Positions 1 to 5,884 are shown, counted from the stretch's first letter. The stretch is 5,890 bases of DNA from an uncultured Clostridia bacterium (GCA_947628575.1 CANRAK010000075.1:1-5890), one strand, 5' to 3'. Notes: generated from the letters alone by a model not told the origin. Numbers and translations: made by a program.

Positions 1-72
1 GTTAATATCTTCATTTATATCATTATGCTTTCGTACTTCATTTTTAACTCTGTCTTTGTATATAGATTGCAT
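1..72 (-). CDS. Possible N-terminus of an unidentified minus-strand gene (partial)
   Basis: An open frame begins with ATG at 72-70 and stays open to the window edge, giving 24 residues starting MQSIYKDRVKNEVR, rich in Lys, Glu, Asp and Asn. A stop codon lies in frame inside the first CRISPR repeat, so the ATG at 72 is the only ATG start available. A weak AGAAG purine run inside the reversed repeat could serve as a ribosome binding site. The stretch is too short to recognise a family, and the opposite strand is also open here, so this may be chance in AT-rich DNA. If real, the gene starts 4 nt outside the array and runs away from it. Confidence 0.2.
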   Translation of the reverse strand, partial: MQSIYKDRVKNEVRKHNDINEDIN

Positions 73-84
73 TTCTGTTATACT
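56..84 (+). promoter_or_regulatory. Possible array promoter overlapping the first repeat
   Basis: TTGTAT at 56-61 and TATACT at 79-84 are separated by 17 nt, a fair sigma-70 arrangement. The -10 lies inside the first repeat while the -35 lies in the flank, so only the first repeat would have this promoter. It could make a longer pre-crRNA in addition to the transcripts started inside each repeat. AT-rich DNA yields such matches easily. Confidence 0.25.
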
Positions 85-706
85 TCTCTATTAATTTTAT
101 TTATGATATAATCAAATTCCTTTTCATAACTATATTTTGGTTGTTATACTTCTCTATTAATTTTATTTATGATATAATAGGAAGAGGAATGCATAAGGCA
201 TCGAAAGAGTTATACTTCTCTATTAATTTTATTTATGATATAATGGTATACATTTACACGTTGAAATGCAAGATGTTATACTTCTCTATTAATTTTATTT
301 ATGATATAATTAATGGCTTTATTTGATACATATTCTAGGAGTTATACTTCTCTATTAATTTTATTTATGATATAATAGTTATTAGGGTTATTGTTTGTAT
401 CATACGGTTATACTTCTCTATTAATTTTATTTATGATATAATAAGTTGAATATCTAGTTAAACAGTTACAAGGTTATACTTCTCTATTAATTTTATTTAT
501 GATATAATGAGATTTACAAAATTACATTGATAGTGTACGTTATACTTCTCTATTAATTTTATTTATGATATAATGAAGATGCATTTACACTTGGATTTAT
601 TGTTGTTATACTTCTCTATTAATTTTATTTATGATATAATATATTATCTTGGTAAACACGATATATTTAAGTTATACTTCTCTATTAATTTTATTTATGA
701 TATAAT
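77..706 (+). CRISPR. Type II-C CRISPR array, 10 repeats and 9 spacers
   Basis: Ten 36-nt repeats start at 77, 143, 209, 275, 341, 407, 473, 539, 605 and 671. By eye all are identical, beginning GTTATACTTCTC and ending TTTATGATATAAT. The nine spacers occupy 113-142, 179-208, 245-274, 311-340, 377-406, 443-472, 509-538, 575-604 and 641-670, each exactly 30 nt and each different. The plus strand is taken as the crRNA strand for two reasons: the minus-strand tracrRNA upstream of cas9 carries the matching anti-repeat, and the repeat ends in a plus-strand promoter. This is opposite to the cas genes, as is common in II-C loci. No degenerate terminal repeat is visible at either end, so the acquisition end cannot be decided from repeat decay. 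Perfect repeat identity suggests a recently active or well-maintained array. Confidence 0.98.
99..112 (+). promoter_or_regulatory. Extended -10 promoter inside each repeat (first copy shown)
   Basis: The last nine bases of the repeat are TGATATAAT, a TGn motif joined to a perfect -10 hexamer. Copies end at 112, 178, 244, 310, 376, 442, 508, 574, 640 and 706. The matching -35 position (repeat bases 8-13, TTCTCT) is poor, so the extended -10 would carry the activity. Starting about 7 nt downstream puts +1 near spacer base 7 and leaves about 24 nt of guide. In Neisseria meningitidis II-C, repeats are known to carry such promoters and to yield crRNAs that need no 5' processing. That the same happens here is inferred from the sequence. 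Confidence 0.75.
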
Positions 707-713
707 AAACCTT

Positions 714-750
714 AAAAAAGCTTGAAATTTTATACATTTCAAGCTTTTTT
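714..750. terminator. Bidirectional Rho-independent terminator between array and cas operon
   Basis: A 14-bp perfect stem pairs 714-727 (AAAAAAGCTTGAAA) with 737-750 (TTTCAAGCTTTTTT) around a 9-nt loop. The outer A/T runs give a U-tract on either strand. On the plus strand it ends array transcripts 8 nt after the last repeat. On the minus strand it lies 54 nt beyond the cas2 stop and ends the cas operon. The remaining gap, 751-804, is T-rich with no gene or further structure seen. Confidence 0.9.
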
Positions 751-804
751 CCTTTTATTTTTTTATAAATTAATTTTCAATTTTTATTATTTTACATCTC
801 TTTT

Positions 805-1125
805 TTAAAAAAATGATAATGTTTCATATTCTATTGGTTTTTCATATTTTATTTTTTCACCAAGTAAAATATCTATAGCATCATATTGTTTTTCCGTTAC
901 TGTCAATACTCTTATTGAGCCATTATTTGGGATACCTTGTTTTAATCTTTGTTTATGAATATTAACAGAGTCAATTCCATTACATAATCTAACATAAACT
1001 GAATACTGAAGCATATAATATCCATCTTTCAATAAAAAATTTCTAAATTGAGTTGCAACTTTCCTTTCATTTTTAGTTCTAACTGGTAAATCAAAAAATA
1101 CTAATATTCTCATATATTTATGCAT
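805..1125 (-). CDS. cas2: CRISPR-associated endoribonuclease/structural protein Cas2
   Basis: This 106-residue protein has the Cas2 size and ferredoxin-like layout. The first beta strand carries the hallmark MRILVFFDLP (residues 5-14), with the conserved Asp at D12; a helix with RNFLLKDGYYMLQYSVYVR follows, and a late strand GSIRVLTVTEKQ. Cas2 dimers bridge two Cas1 dimers in the spacer-integration complex; the Asp matters for nuclease activity in some Cas2 proteins but is generally dispensable for integration. The start is uncertain. The ATG at 1125 overlaps the cas1 stop (ATGCATAA, 8 nt), which suggests translational coupling. An ATG at 1113 would begin directly at MRILVFFD, as many Cas2 proteins do. 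Neither has a strong Shine-Dalgarno site: AGG abuts the first ATG, with AAGAGA further upstream. It is the last gene of the cas operon. Confidence 0.95.
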   Translation of the reverse strand: MHKYMRILVFFDLPVRTKNERKVATQFRNFLLKDGYYMLQYSVYVRLCNGIDSVNIHKQRLKQGIPNNGSIRVLTVTEKQYDAIDILLGEKIKYEKPIEYETLSFF

Positions 1126-2020
1126 ACCTATATTCTCTTATACCATTTAGAACTGGTAATTTTAATTGTTCTTCCTTTTTTTCAAAACTTGTTGCTAATG
1201 ATTTTACTACATTTTCAATAGCAGTTTGTACATTATATGATTTACCATCTATTAAAATAAGTGAATTTATTAAATTATATATTTTCTTTTTGGATAAACT
1301 ATCTAATTCTTCTTTAACTTCTAATTCTGTTAATATGTATAAATCTACTAAAGGTCTAAAACACTCTATAATATCATCTGCTAAATTAAAAGCATTTAGT
1401 TGATTATGATGAAACATCCCAATGGCTGGCTCAAAGCCATACATAACTAAGGTCCTCGCTATCATTCCTCTAACAATTGCATATCCATAATTTAAAGCTG
1501 AATTATAAAAATTATTTTCATCTTGTCTAGTAAAATTTATTCCAAATAATGTTTTAAAATAATATGCAGCAGCTCTAGCTTCAACATTTGTACTATCTCC
1601 AGATAAAACATAATCCTTCATTTTATCTAATTCTACATATCCATCATCATAACCTAATTCCTTTAAAACTTTTGCTTGATTTTCAATTTTTTGTTTAACA
1701 ATGCTTTGCCACATTCTTTTTAATACAGGTTTTGGCATATCCAATTGCCTCTTTAAATTTCTTAATTTTCTTGAATAATTATTAATTCCAATTAAAATTC
1801 CATTAGGTATATGTTTATCATTACAAATATATAAAATAATATCATGTTCAACTATTTTATTTAGTGTATATGTGCTTATATTTGTTCTTAATGAATCAAG
1901 ACATATACTATTAACATCCTCCAAAGGAAATGTATATTCTTCTTCTTTTAAAATAACAAGTTGTTCATTTTTTATGCTTATATGAACATCACTTTCTATA
2001 AATAAATTTCTAAAAGCCAT
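1118..2020 (-). CDS. cas1: CRISPR-associated integrase Cas1 (type II)
   Basis: This 300-residue protein matches type II Cas1 in length and order: an N-terminal beta domain from MAFRNLFIES to about residue 75, then the helical catalytic domain. The metal ligands are visible as E147 in GDSTNVEARAA, H204 in GMFHHNQLNAFNLADD, and E219 in DDIIECFRPLVD. Cas1 joins prespacers to the leader-repeat junction by a transesterification reaction, in complex with Cas2; in type II systems Cas9 and tracrRNA help choose PAM-proper spacers. The start at 2020 is firm because an in-frame stop lies two codons upstream and MAFRNLFI aligns with usual Cas1 starts. The ribosome site is weak. A GGAGAAA lies about 30 nt upstream, too far to act on this ATG. 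The gene follows cas9 by 68 nt and overlaps cas2. No internal promoter in the gap is convincing, so it is probably in the cas9 transcript. Confidence 0.97.
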   Translation of the reverse strand: MAFRNLFIESDVHISIKNEQLVILKEEEYTFPLEDVNSICLDSLRTNISTYTLNKIVEHDIILYICNDKHIPNGILIGINNYSRKLRNLKRQLDMPKPVLKRMWQSIVKQKIENQAKVLKELGYDDGYVELDKMKDYVLSGDSTNVEARAAAYYFKTLFGINFTRQDENNFYNSALNYGYAIVRGMIARTLVMYGFEPAIGMFHHNQLNAFNLADDIIECFRPLVDLYILTELEVKEELDSLSKKKIYNLINSLILIDGKSYNVQTAIENVVKSLATSFEKKEEQLKLPVLNGIREYRYA

Positions 2021-2088
2021 AATTTATACTTAAATACTGTATCTATTTCTCCATTTAATTATTACTCAACAAGTATATAAGATAACAT

Positions 2089-5000
2089 TTAAGCTTTTCT
2101 TCCCCCTTTCATATTTTTAAAATTCATTCTCTTTTCCGGTAATTTTACTTCATGAATATTTCCTAATACATCAACTTCATATTTTTTTAGTTCTCCCAAT
2201 GTTTTTATACCTATTCCTCTTTTATTATATTTACTATCGTGACTATCTATTTCTATACTTGCACTATGTATATCTGCACTTTTATAATATCCAATAATAT
2301 CATCTACCAATTTATTTTTATCCTCTTTATTATTTTTAGGATTTAGTTCAATTTGTTTTTTAGCTTTTATATATACTAAATCGTTTGGATATAGTGAAAA
2401 AATAAAATCTTTTTCCTTCATTTCATTCCATTCATCCATAGGTTTATTTGCAACACTAGCTTTATTTGGCAATTCTTTATTTAACACATCAGCAGTATAA
2501 ATTGGAACAAAGTAATATCCTTCTCCTTCTACTTTAAATACATCTATACGAATCATAGAACCATTTTCTGCTAGTGATTTACCATTATTAAGCTCTACAA
2601 AAGAAGATATCTTATTTTCAATTTTTACTTTTTTAACAATTTGTCCTGTAGAACCGTCTTTATTTGGTTTATAAAAAGGTTCTTTAAATGCTTCTTTTGC
2701 ATCTCCATCAAACTCTTTAAGCCTATTTAATAATCCATTATATAAATATAAATCATCTCGTATTTGTTTTTCTGGATATCCTTCTATAGCATTTTTTTCT
2801 TTATTTAATTTTAAATTTTCTAGTGGTGTTTTTGTAACTGAATAATATTTATTTTCATATTTTCTTAATCCTCTTACAGTTTCTTTATGCGCAGCTCCTG
2901 TCACTTTTCTTCTAGGCATTCTAGAAACAAATATAGGATGAATTTTTAAGATATTTTCATACGTATCGTATTTTATCTTCTTTAATGCTTCATGCATTAG
3001 TTCTTCATTTTGCATACATCTAATTTCAAGTTCTTTTCTAAAACCTGGATATGGTTCGGGAAAATATTTTTCTTCATTTTCTGCAAATACATTTACATCT
3101 ATTATTTCACCTGTTTCTCTGTCTATAAATCCATCTTTGCATCTTCTATAATCAACTTCTTTTGATTGATAAAATTTAGTTATATCTTGTAATAACTTAG
3201 GTGAAACTGTAGCAATTATGGCTGCATCAACTGCATGATGTTCATCTCCATCTGATCTTATTTTTTCTATACCTAATCTTTTTCTTATATGAGATGTTAT
3301 AGTACCACTTACTACCTCTACCTTTCTTTTAAAATTATCATTTTCAGCAAATTTCATGTTATTTCTTATTAAATTATGAACAACTCTGCTTAAATATTGT
3401 GTATCATTTAAATTTCTTTGTTTAAATCCTTTTATATCTTCTCTTGAAATTGATTCAATGGTTAATTTTTTATATTTTTTCAAATTACTTCTTTTATATA
3501 TGTTTTCTATTCTTAATAGATAAGAATTTACATCCTTATTGTCTTCTCTTAAATACTCAAGTGGTACTCTATTTCTTTTCATTCTATTTTCTGAAGCAAG
3601 TACTAAAACTTTGTTATTGAAAGAGTCATCAAATGATAAACTATAAGGGACAATATGGTCAATATCAACAAGTTCAGTAAATAATTCATCTGGTGTTATT
3701 TTCTTTCCAGAATATATACAAATTTCTCCTTGTTCTTTCCACAATTTATATTTAATAATATCTTGACCAGTAACATTCATTTTACCTAATTCTTCAATTT
3801 CTTTTTTAACTTTTTCATTAGTATTTCTTTTATTTTCATTTTCTTTCTCTATTCTACTTCTTTCAGAAAAAGTTTTAGCTAAATCTCTTGCTAACTCGAT
3901 ATTTACAGCATCAGGCTCACCGTATTTTCCAACTATTGCATTAAGTACTTTAATAGTCTGAGAAACAGCTCTTTTTACAACTGGATTAGGGATTTCTTCT
4001 TCTAAATTACTTAATGACAATCTAGTTCTTCTCTTTTTGTTTATTTCTTGTTCTTTACCATAAGCATTTTCAACAGCTTTATCATAAGTCATTCCTTCTT
4101 CTAAATATGGTATTAGTTTTTTCATTGCTTTTATAGATAAATTACCAGTTTTTGAAAAACTTAATGGCATTAATGCATTAATAACATCATCTGTAAGCTC
4201 TGTTGTATTATCTCTTAAAAAAGATATTCTCTTATCATCATTTTTATATGCAGATAAAGCATATCCAATTTTATCTAATGTATCTGTATTAAACTTTTCT
4301 ATTAATCCTTTCTCAATTTTATCTAAAACTTTTCTAATTTTATGATAGCTTTGAAATTCTTTTAGTTTTGTTGCAGTTTCAGATAAATCATAAACTTCTT
4401 TTTTATCCTTTGCTTTAGAATAATCATATCTTACCATATTGAAACTTATATCATAATCTAAATTAAGTTCTTTTCTTATTTTTGTAAAAGATATTGTGTC
4501 ACTCTTTTTTGCAATATTTATAATAATATCTCTTTGTTCTTTATTTAGAGGTACAGACACATTTTTTCTTTTTCCATCGACTTCCTCAATATATTCTAAT
4601 TTTATATGATTTATATCTTGTAGTAATTTAAAATATTCAAAAGTATAACTAGCTTTCATGGCTCTTGGTTCATTTTTTTCAAATGTACATTTACCAAGCA
4701 TTTTCTCAATTTGATTTCCACCATAAGGACTATTTCCTCCTGGCCCCTCATCAAAAACTCTTTGTGATTCAAATATTTCTAAATATTTATCTATAAATTC
4801 ATCAGTTATTTTAGGATTTAATTCTTTTTGTTTTTCTAAAATAAGTTTTATTTCTTTTACTAAATCTTCTCTTTTTACAGTAGATTTATAATCATTGGTA
4901 GTATTTCTAATTTTCAAAATGTTTAATCCATTTACATTTTCTGAAAATCTTGAATCATTTAAGTACATTTCTGCTACAGTTCTGTAATTATTTTCTTTCA

Positions 5001-5484
5001 TTACCTTTTCATTTTCAATTGTTGCTGTAAGTAATTTACCAATATCCTTATTTTCAACTTCTTCAGATTTACTATTAGATTTATATCCTCTTCTTTTAAC
5101 CAAACTAATAAGTACTCTTGCAAGTTCTTTGGAAGTTAAAATTGTATCTAAACCTTCTACACGAAGTTCATATACATTTTTTTCTACTCTATAATTTTTT
5201 TCATTGTACATTTTACGTACTTCAGCTTTAGTTATAATATCATAATTTTCTAGTAAACTTAAAACTCTATCTCTCCTATGCCTTCTTCTTCTTATTCGTC
5301 TTCTTGTTCCTCTAGCTTCTCTTCTTTTTAAAGCTAATGAAGAACCATCTTTGGGATTTTCTGCTTTATCAAAAATTCTTGAGGATAGCTCAAGTATTTT
5401 AACTGGCTGTCCATTTTCATCAGTTTCTAGTGTAGCCCAACCAACTGAACCTACACCTAAATCAAGTCCTATTTTGTAACCCAT
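2089..5484 (-). CDS. cas9: Type II-C RNA-guided DNA endonuclease Cas9, GeoCas9-like
   Basis: This 1131-residue protein has the full Cas9 architecture. RuvC-I is GLDLGVGSVGWA with catalytic D8. An Arg-rich bridge helix spans about 51-78 (RRRIRRRRHRRDR at 61-73). The REC lobe covers about 80-500 and contains GPGGNSPYGG at 247-256. RuvC-II is VNIELARDLA with E530. The HNH domain has VDIDHIVPYS with D609 and H610, and NNKVLVLASENR with N624. RuvC-III is EHHAVDAAIIA with H750 and D753. The wedge and PAM-interacting part, about 855-1131, contains VSRMPRRKVTGAAHKET, FSLYPNDLVYI and YEVDVLGNIHEVK, motifs recalled from Geobacillus II-C Cas9. With crRNA and tracrRNA it would cut both strands of PAM-flanked DNA. 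No frameshift or missing catalytic residue was seen. The start at 5484 follows AAAGGAGG by 6 nt. The PAM cannot be read from sequence alone. Confidence 0.98.
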   Translation of the reverse strand: MGYKIGLDLGVGSVGWATLETDENGQPVKILELSSRIFDKAENPKDGSSLALKRREARGTRRRIRRRRHRRDRVLSLLENYDIITKAEVRKMYNEKNYRVEKNVYELRVEGLDTILTSKELARVLISLVKRRGYKSNSKSEEVENKDIGKLLTATIENEKVMKENNYRTVAEMYLNDSRFSENVNGLNILKIRNTTNDYKSTVKREDLVKEIKLILEKQKELNPKITDEFIDKYLEIFESQRVFDEGPGGNSPYGGNQIEKMLGKCTFEKNEPRAMKASYTFEYFKLLQDINHIKLEYIEEVDGKRKNVSVPLNKEQRDIIINIAKKSDTISFTKIRKELNLDYDISFNMVRYDYSKAKDKKEVYDLSETATKLKEFQSYHKIRKVLDKIEKGLIEKFNTDTLDKIGYALSAYKNDDKRISFLRDNTTELTDDVINALMPLSFSKTGNLSIKAMKKLIPYLEEGMTYDKAVENAYGKEQEINKKRRTRLSLSNLEEEIPNPVVKRAVSQTIKVLNAIVGKYGEPDAVNIELARDLAKTFSERSRIEKENENKRNTNEKVKKEIEELGKMNVTGQDIIKYKLWKEQGEICIYSGKKITPDELFTELVDIDHIVPYSLSFDDSFNNKVLVLASENRMKRNRVPLEYLREDNKDVNSYLLRIENIYKRSNLKKYKKLTIESISREDIKGFKQRNLNDTQYLSRVVHNLIRNNMKFAENDNFKRKVEVVSGTITSHIRKRLGIEKIRSDGDEHHAVDAAIIATVSPKLLQDITKFYQSKEVDYRRCKDGFIDRETGEIIDVNVFAENEEKYFPEPYPGFRKELEIRCMQNEELMHEALKKIKYDTYENILKIHPIFVSRMPRRKVTGAAHKETVRGLRKYENKYYSVTKTPLENLKLNKEKNAIEGYPEKQIRDDLYLYNGLLNRLKEFDGDAKEAFKEPFYKPNKDGSTGQIVKKVKIENKISSFVELNNGKSLAENGSMIRIDVFKVEGEGYYFVPIYTADVLNKELPNKASVANKPMDEWNEMKEKDFIFSLYPNDLVYIKAKKQIELNPKNNKEDKNKLVDDIIGYYKSADIHSASIEIDSHDSKYNKRGIGIKTLGELKKYEVDVLGNIHEVKLPEKRMNFKNMKGGRKA

Positions 5485-5490
5485 AAATTG

Positions 5491-5498
5491 CCTCCTTT
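5491..5498 (-). promoter_or_regulatory. Strong Shine-Dalgarno site of cas9
   Basis: AAAGGAGG on the minus strand ends 6 nt before the ATG at 5484, ideal spacing and near-perfect complementarity to the 16S 3' end. It fixes the cas9 start and is much stronger than the sites of cas1 and cas2. Confidence 0.9.
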
Positions 5499-5509
5499 AA
5501 TATGATAAT

Positions 5510-5552
5510 ATTTTATTACATATATATATAATTTGCAATTGTTTTATGTAAA
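5510..5552 (-). promoter_or_regulatory. Candidate cas9 operon promoter(s)
   Basis: Two overlapping minus-strand arrangements are possible between the tracrRNA terminator and cas9. One is TTGCAA (5538-5533), 17 nt, then TAAAAT (5515-5510). The other is TTTACA (5552-5547), 16 nt, then TATATA (5530-5525). Either gives a short leader ending in the cas9 Shine-Dalgarno site. Since the tracrRNA gene ends in a terminator just upstream, cas9 should need its own promoter here. The choice between the two is not decidable by eye. Confidence 0.5.
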
Positions 5553-5568
5553 CTTTTTAAAAATATAT

Positions 5569-5594
5569 AAAAAATGGACCAGTAAAACTGGTCC
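5569..5594 (-). terminator. Rho-independent terminator of tracrRNA
   Basis: On the minus strand, GGACCAGT and ACTGGTCC (5594-5587 and 5583-5576) form an 8-bp perfect stem with a 3-nt loop, followed by A and six U (5575-5569). It is the GC-richest structure in the intergenic region and marks the tracrRNA 3' end. Confidence 0.92.
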
Positions 5595-5640
5595 TAGATG
5601 ACTACCGTGTAGTCAGAGCTTTTCGACGTAAATTAGTCTT

Positions 5641-5676
5641 ATTATACTAACCTACTAATCTTATTTATGATATAAC
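5641..5676 (-). repeat. Anti-repeat (degenerate CRISPR repeat copy) within tracrRNA
   Basis: On the plus strand this 36-nt stretch matches the array repeat at 29 of 36 positions without gaps. The seven differences fall at repeat bases 1, 9, 10, 11, 15, 20 and 36. Those at 1, 11, 15, 20 and 36 are transitions that remain G-U pairs with the crRNA; only 9 and 10 are true mismatches. Base 36 changes the repeat's TATAAT to TATAAC. Confidence 0.95.
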
Positions 5677-5710
5677 CTGTACTCTCTATTAAGTACATTT
5701 ATATGTTATC
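5677..5710 (-). repeat. Second, more decayed repeat-like block abutting the anti-repeat
   Basis: Directly next to the anti-repeat, without a spacer, TCTCTATTAA at 5683-5692 equals repeat bases 9-18 exactly, preceded by CTGTAC (repeat TTATAC) and followed by ATTTAT. With a 1-2 nt gap it can be read as another degenerate repeat. Part of it would be the 5' end of the tracrRNA, and part overlaps the tracrRNA promoter -10. It could be a vestigial repeat or partly chance. Confidence 0.5.
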
Positions 5711-5731
5711 ATATTTATTTATTATAGTCAA
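5703..5731 (-). promoter_or_regulatory. Predicted tracrRNA promoter
   Basis: On the minus strand TTGACT (5731-5726) is followed after 17 nt by TAACAT (5708-5703), with TGA before the -10 giving an extended -10 (TATGATAACAT). Initiation about 7 nt later, near 5696, would begin the RNA at its 5' hairpin. A TATAAT at 5726-5721 is also present but has no good -35 at normal spacing. Confidence 0.65.
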
Positions 5732-5803
5732 TATAAAATATGTTAAATTTAAAAATTGCCTTACGCATAGGTTAAAAATCATTTATATAAATAATATTAC
5801 ATT

Positions 5804-5839
5804 ATCATTGTTTTCTACCAATTACATTTATGATATAAT
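5804..5839 (+). promoter_or_regulatory. Repeat-like promoter element for the right-hand plus-strand gene
   Basis: This 36-nt stretch matches the CRISPR repeat at 27 of 36 positions without gaps, and its last 14 bases (ATTTATGATATAAT) are identical to the repeat end. It therefore contains the same extended -10, TGATATAAT (5831-5839), intact. A start near 5846 would give a leader of about 45 nt before the Shine-Dalgarno site near the window edge. The -35 position is weak (TTTTCT, 5811-5816), as in the repeats. It may be a repurposed repeat or a promoter converging on the same strong motif. Confidence 0.6.
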
Positions 5840-5876
5840 TAAAGTACTTAAATATGAAAAATATATATTTTTTGTT

Positions 5877-5884
5877 AAGGAGGG
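5877..5884 (+). promoter_or_regulatory. Shine-Dalgarno site of a gene starting just beyond the window
   Basis: AAGGAGGG is followed by ATTAAA and the window edge, so a start codon is expected within a few bases outside. The gene is divergent from tracrRNA and cas9; nothing of its product can be seen. Confidence 0.7.

Larger units (their letters stand above)
5569..5696 (-). ncRNA. tracrRNA, predicted about 128 nt
   Basis: Read on the minus strand, the predicted RNA begins near 5696 with a small hairpin, GTACT and AGTAC around an 8-nt loop (5696-5679). The anti-repeat follows at 5676-5641. Against the crRNA repeat it gives 29 Watson-Crick pairs, 5 G-U pairs and one 2x2 internal loop at repeat bases 9-10. 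Next come a possible short nexus-like hairpin (GAC/GTC, 5638-5625), a 6-bp hairpin GACTAC/GTAGTC with loop ACG (5614-5600), and the terminator. The RNA anchors crRNA in Cas9. It lies upstream of cas9 on the same strand, as in other II-C loci. The 5' end rests on the promoter prediction and may be off by several nt; processing by RNase III would shorten it. Confidence 0.9.

Noticed and set aside
1..36. A possible degenerate repeat beginning GTTAATATCTTC upstream of the first repeat
   Set aside because: Similarity is limited to a few AT-rich positions, and it would leave a 40-nt rather than 30-nt spacer before the repeat at 77.
141..326. A 61-codon plus-strand open frame with a repeated YFSINFIYDI peptide
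   Set aside because: It is the array itself: the repeat-spacer unit is 66 nt, divisible by three, so the repeat is read in the same frame each time. There is no ribosome site and no sign of a protein.
2062..2088. A short minus-strand frame (8 codons, starting MLSY) right after the cas9 stop, with a G-rich run upstream
   Set aside because: The purine-rich run lies inside cas9 codons and is rather far from the ATG; the frame is too short to support as a gene or leader peptide.
805..5484. A hidden csn2, cas4 or other accessory gene within the cas operon
   Set aside because: The gaps are 68 nt (cas9-cas1) and an 8-nt overlap (cas1-cas2), so there is no room; other frames are shadows of the three genes.
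5485..5568. Autorepression of cas9 by a tracrRNA 5' end matching the cas9 promoter, as with long-form tracrRNA in S. pyogenes
   Set aside because: No convincing match of about 10 nt or more between the predicted tracrRNA 5' end and the cas9 promoter region was found by eye.
5711..5803. A second tracrRNA or terminator between the two repeat-like elements on the minus strand, around CCTATGCGTAAGG followed by a U-rich run
   Set aside because: The hairpin has only three reliable pairs and no tracr-like tail is present. Apart from the tracrRNA -35 region nothing else is supported here.
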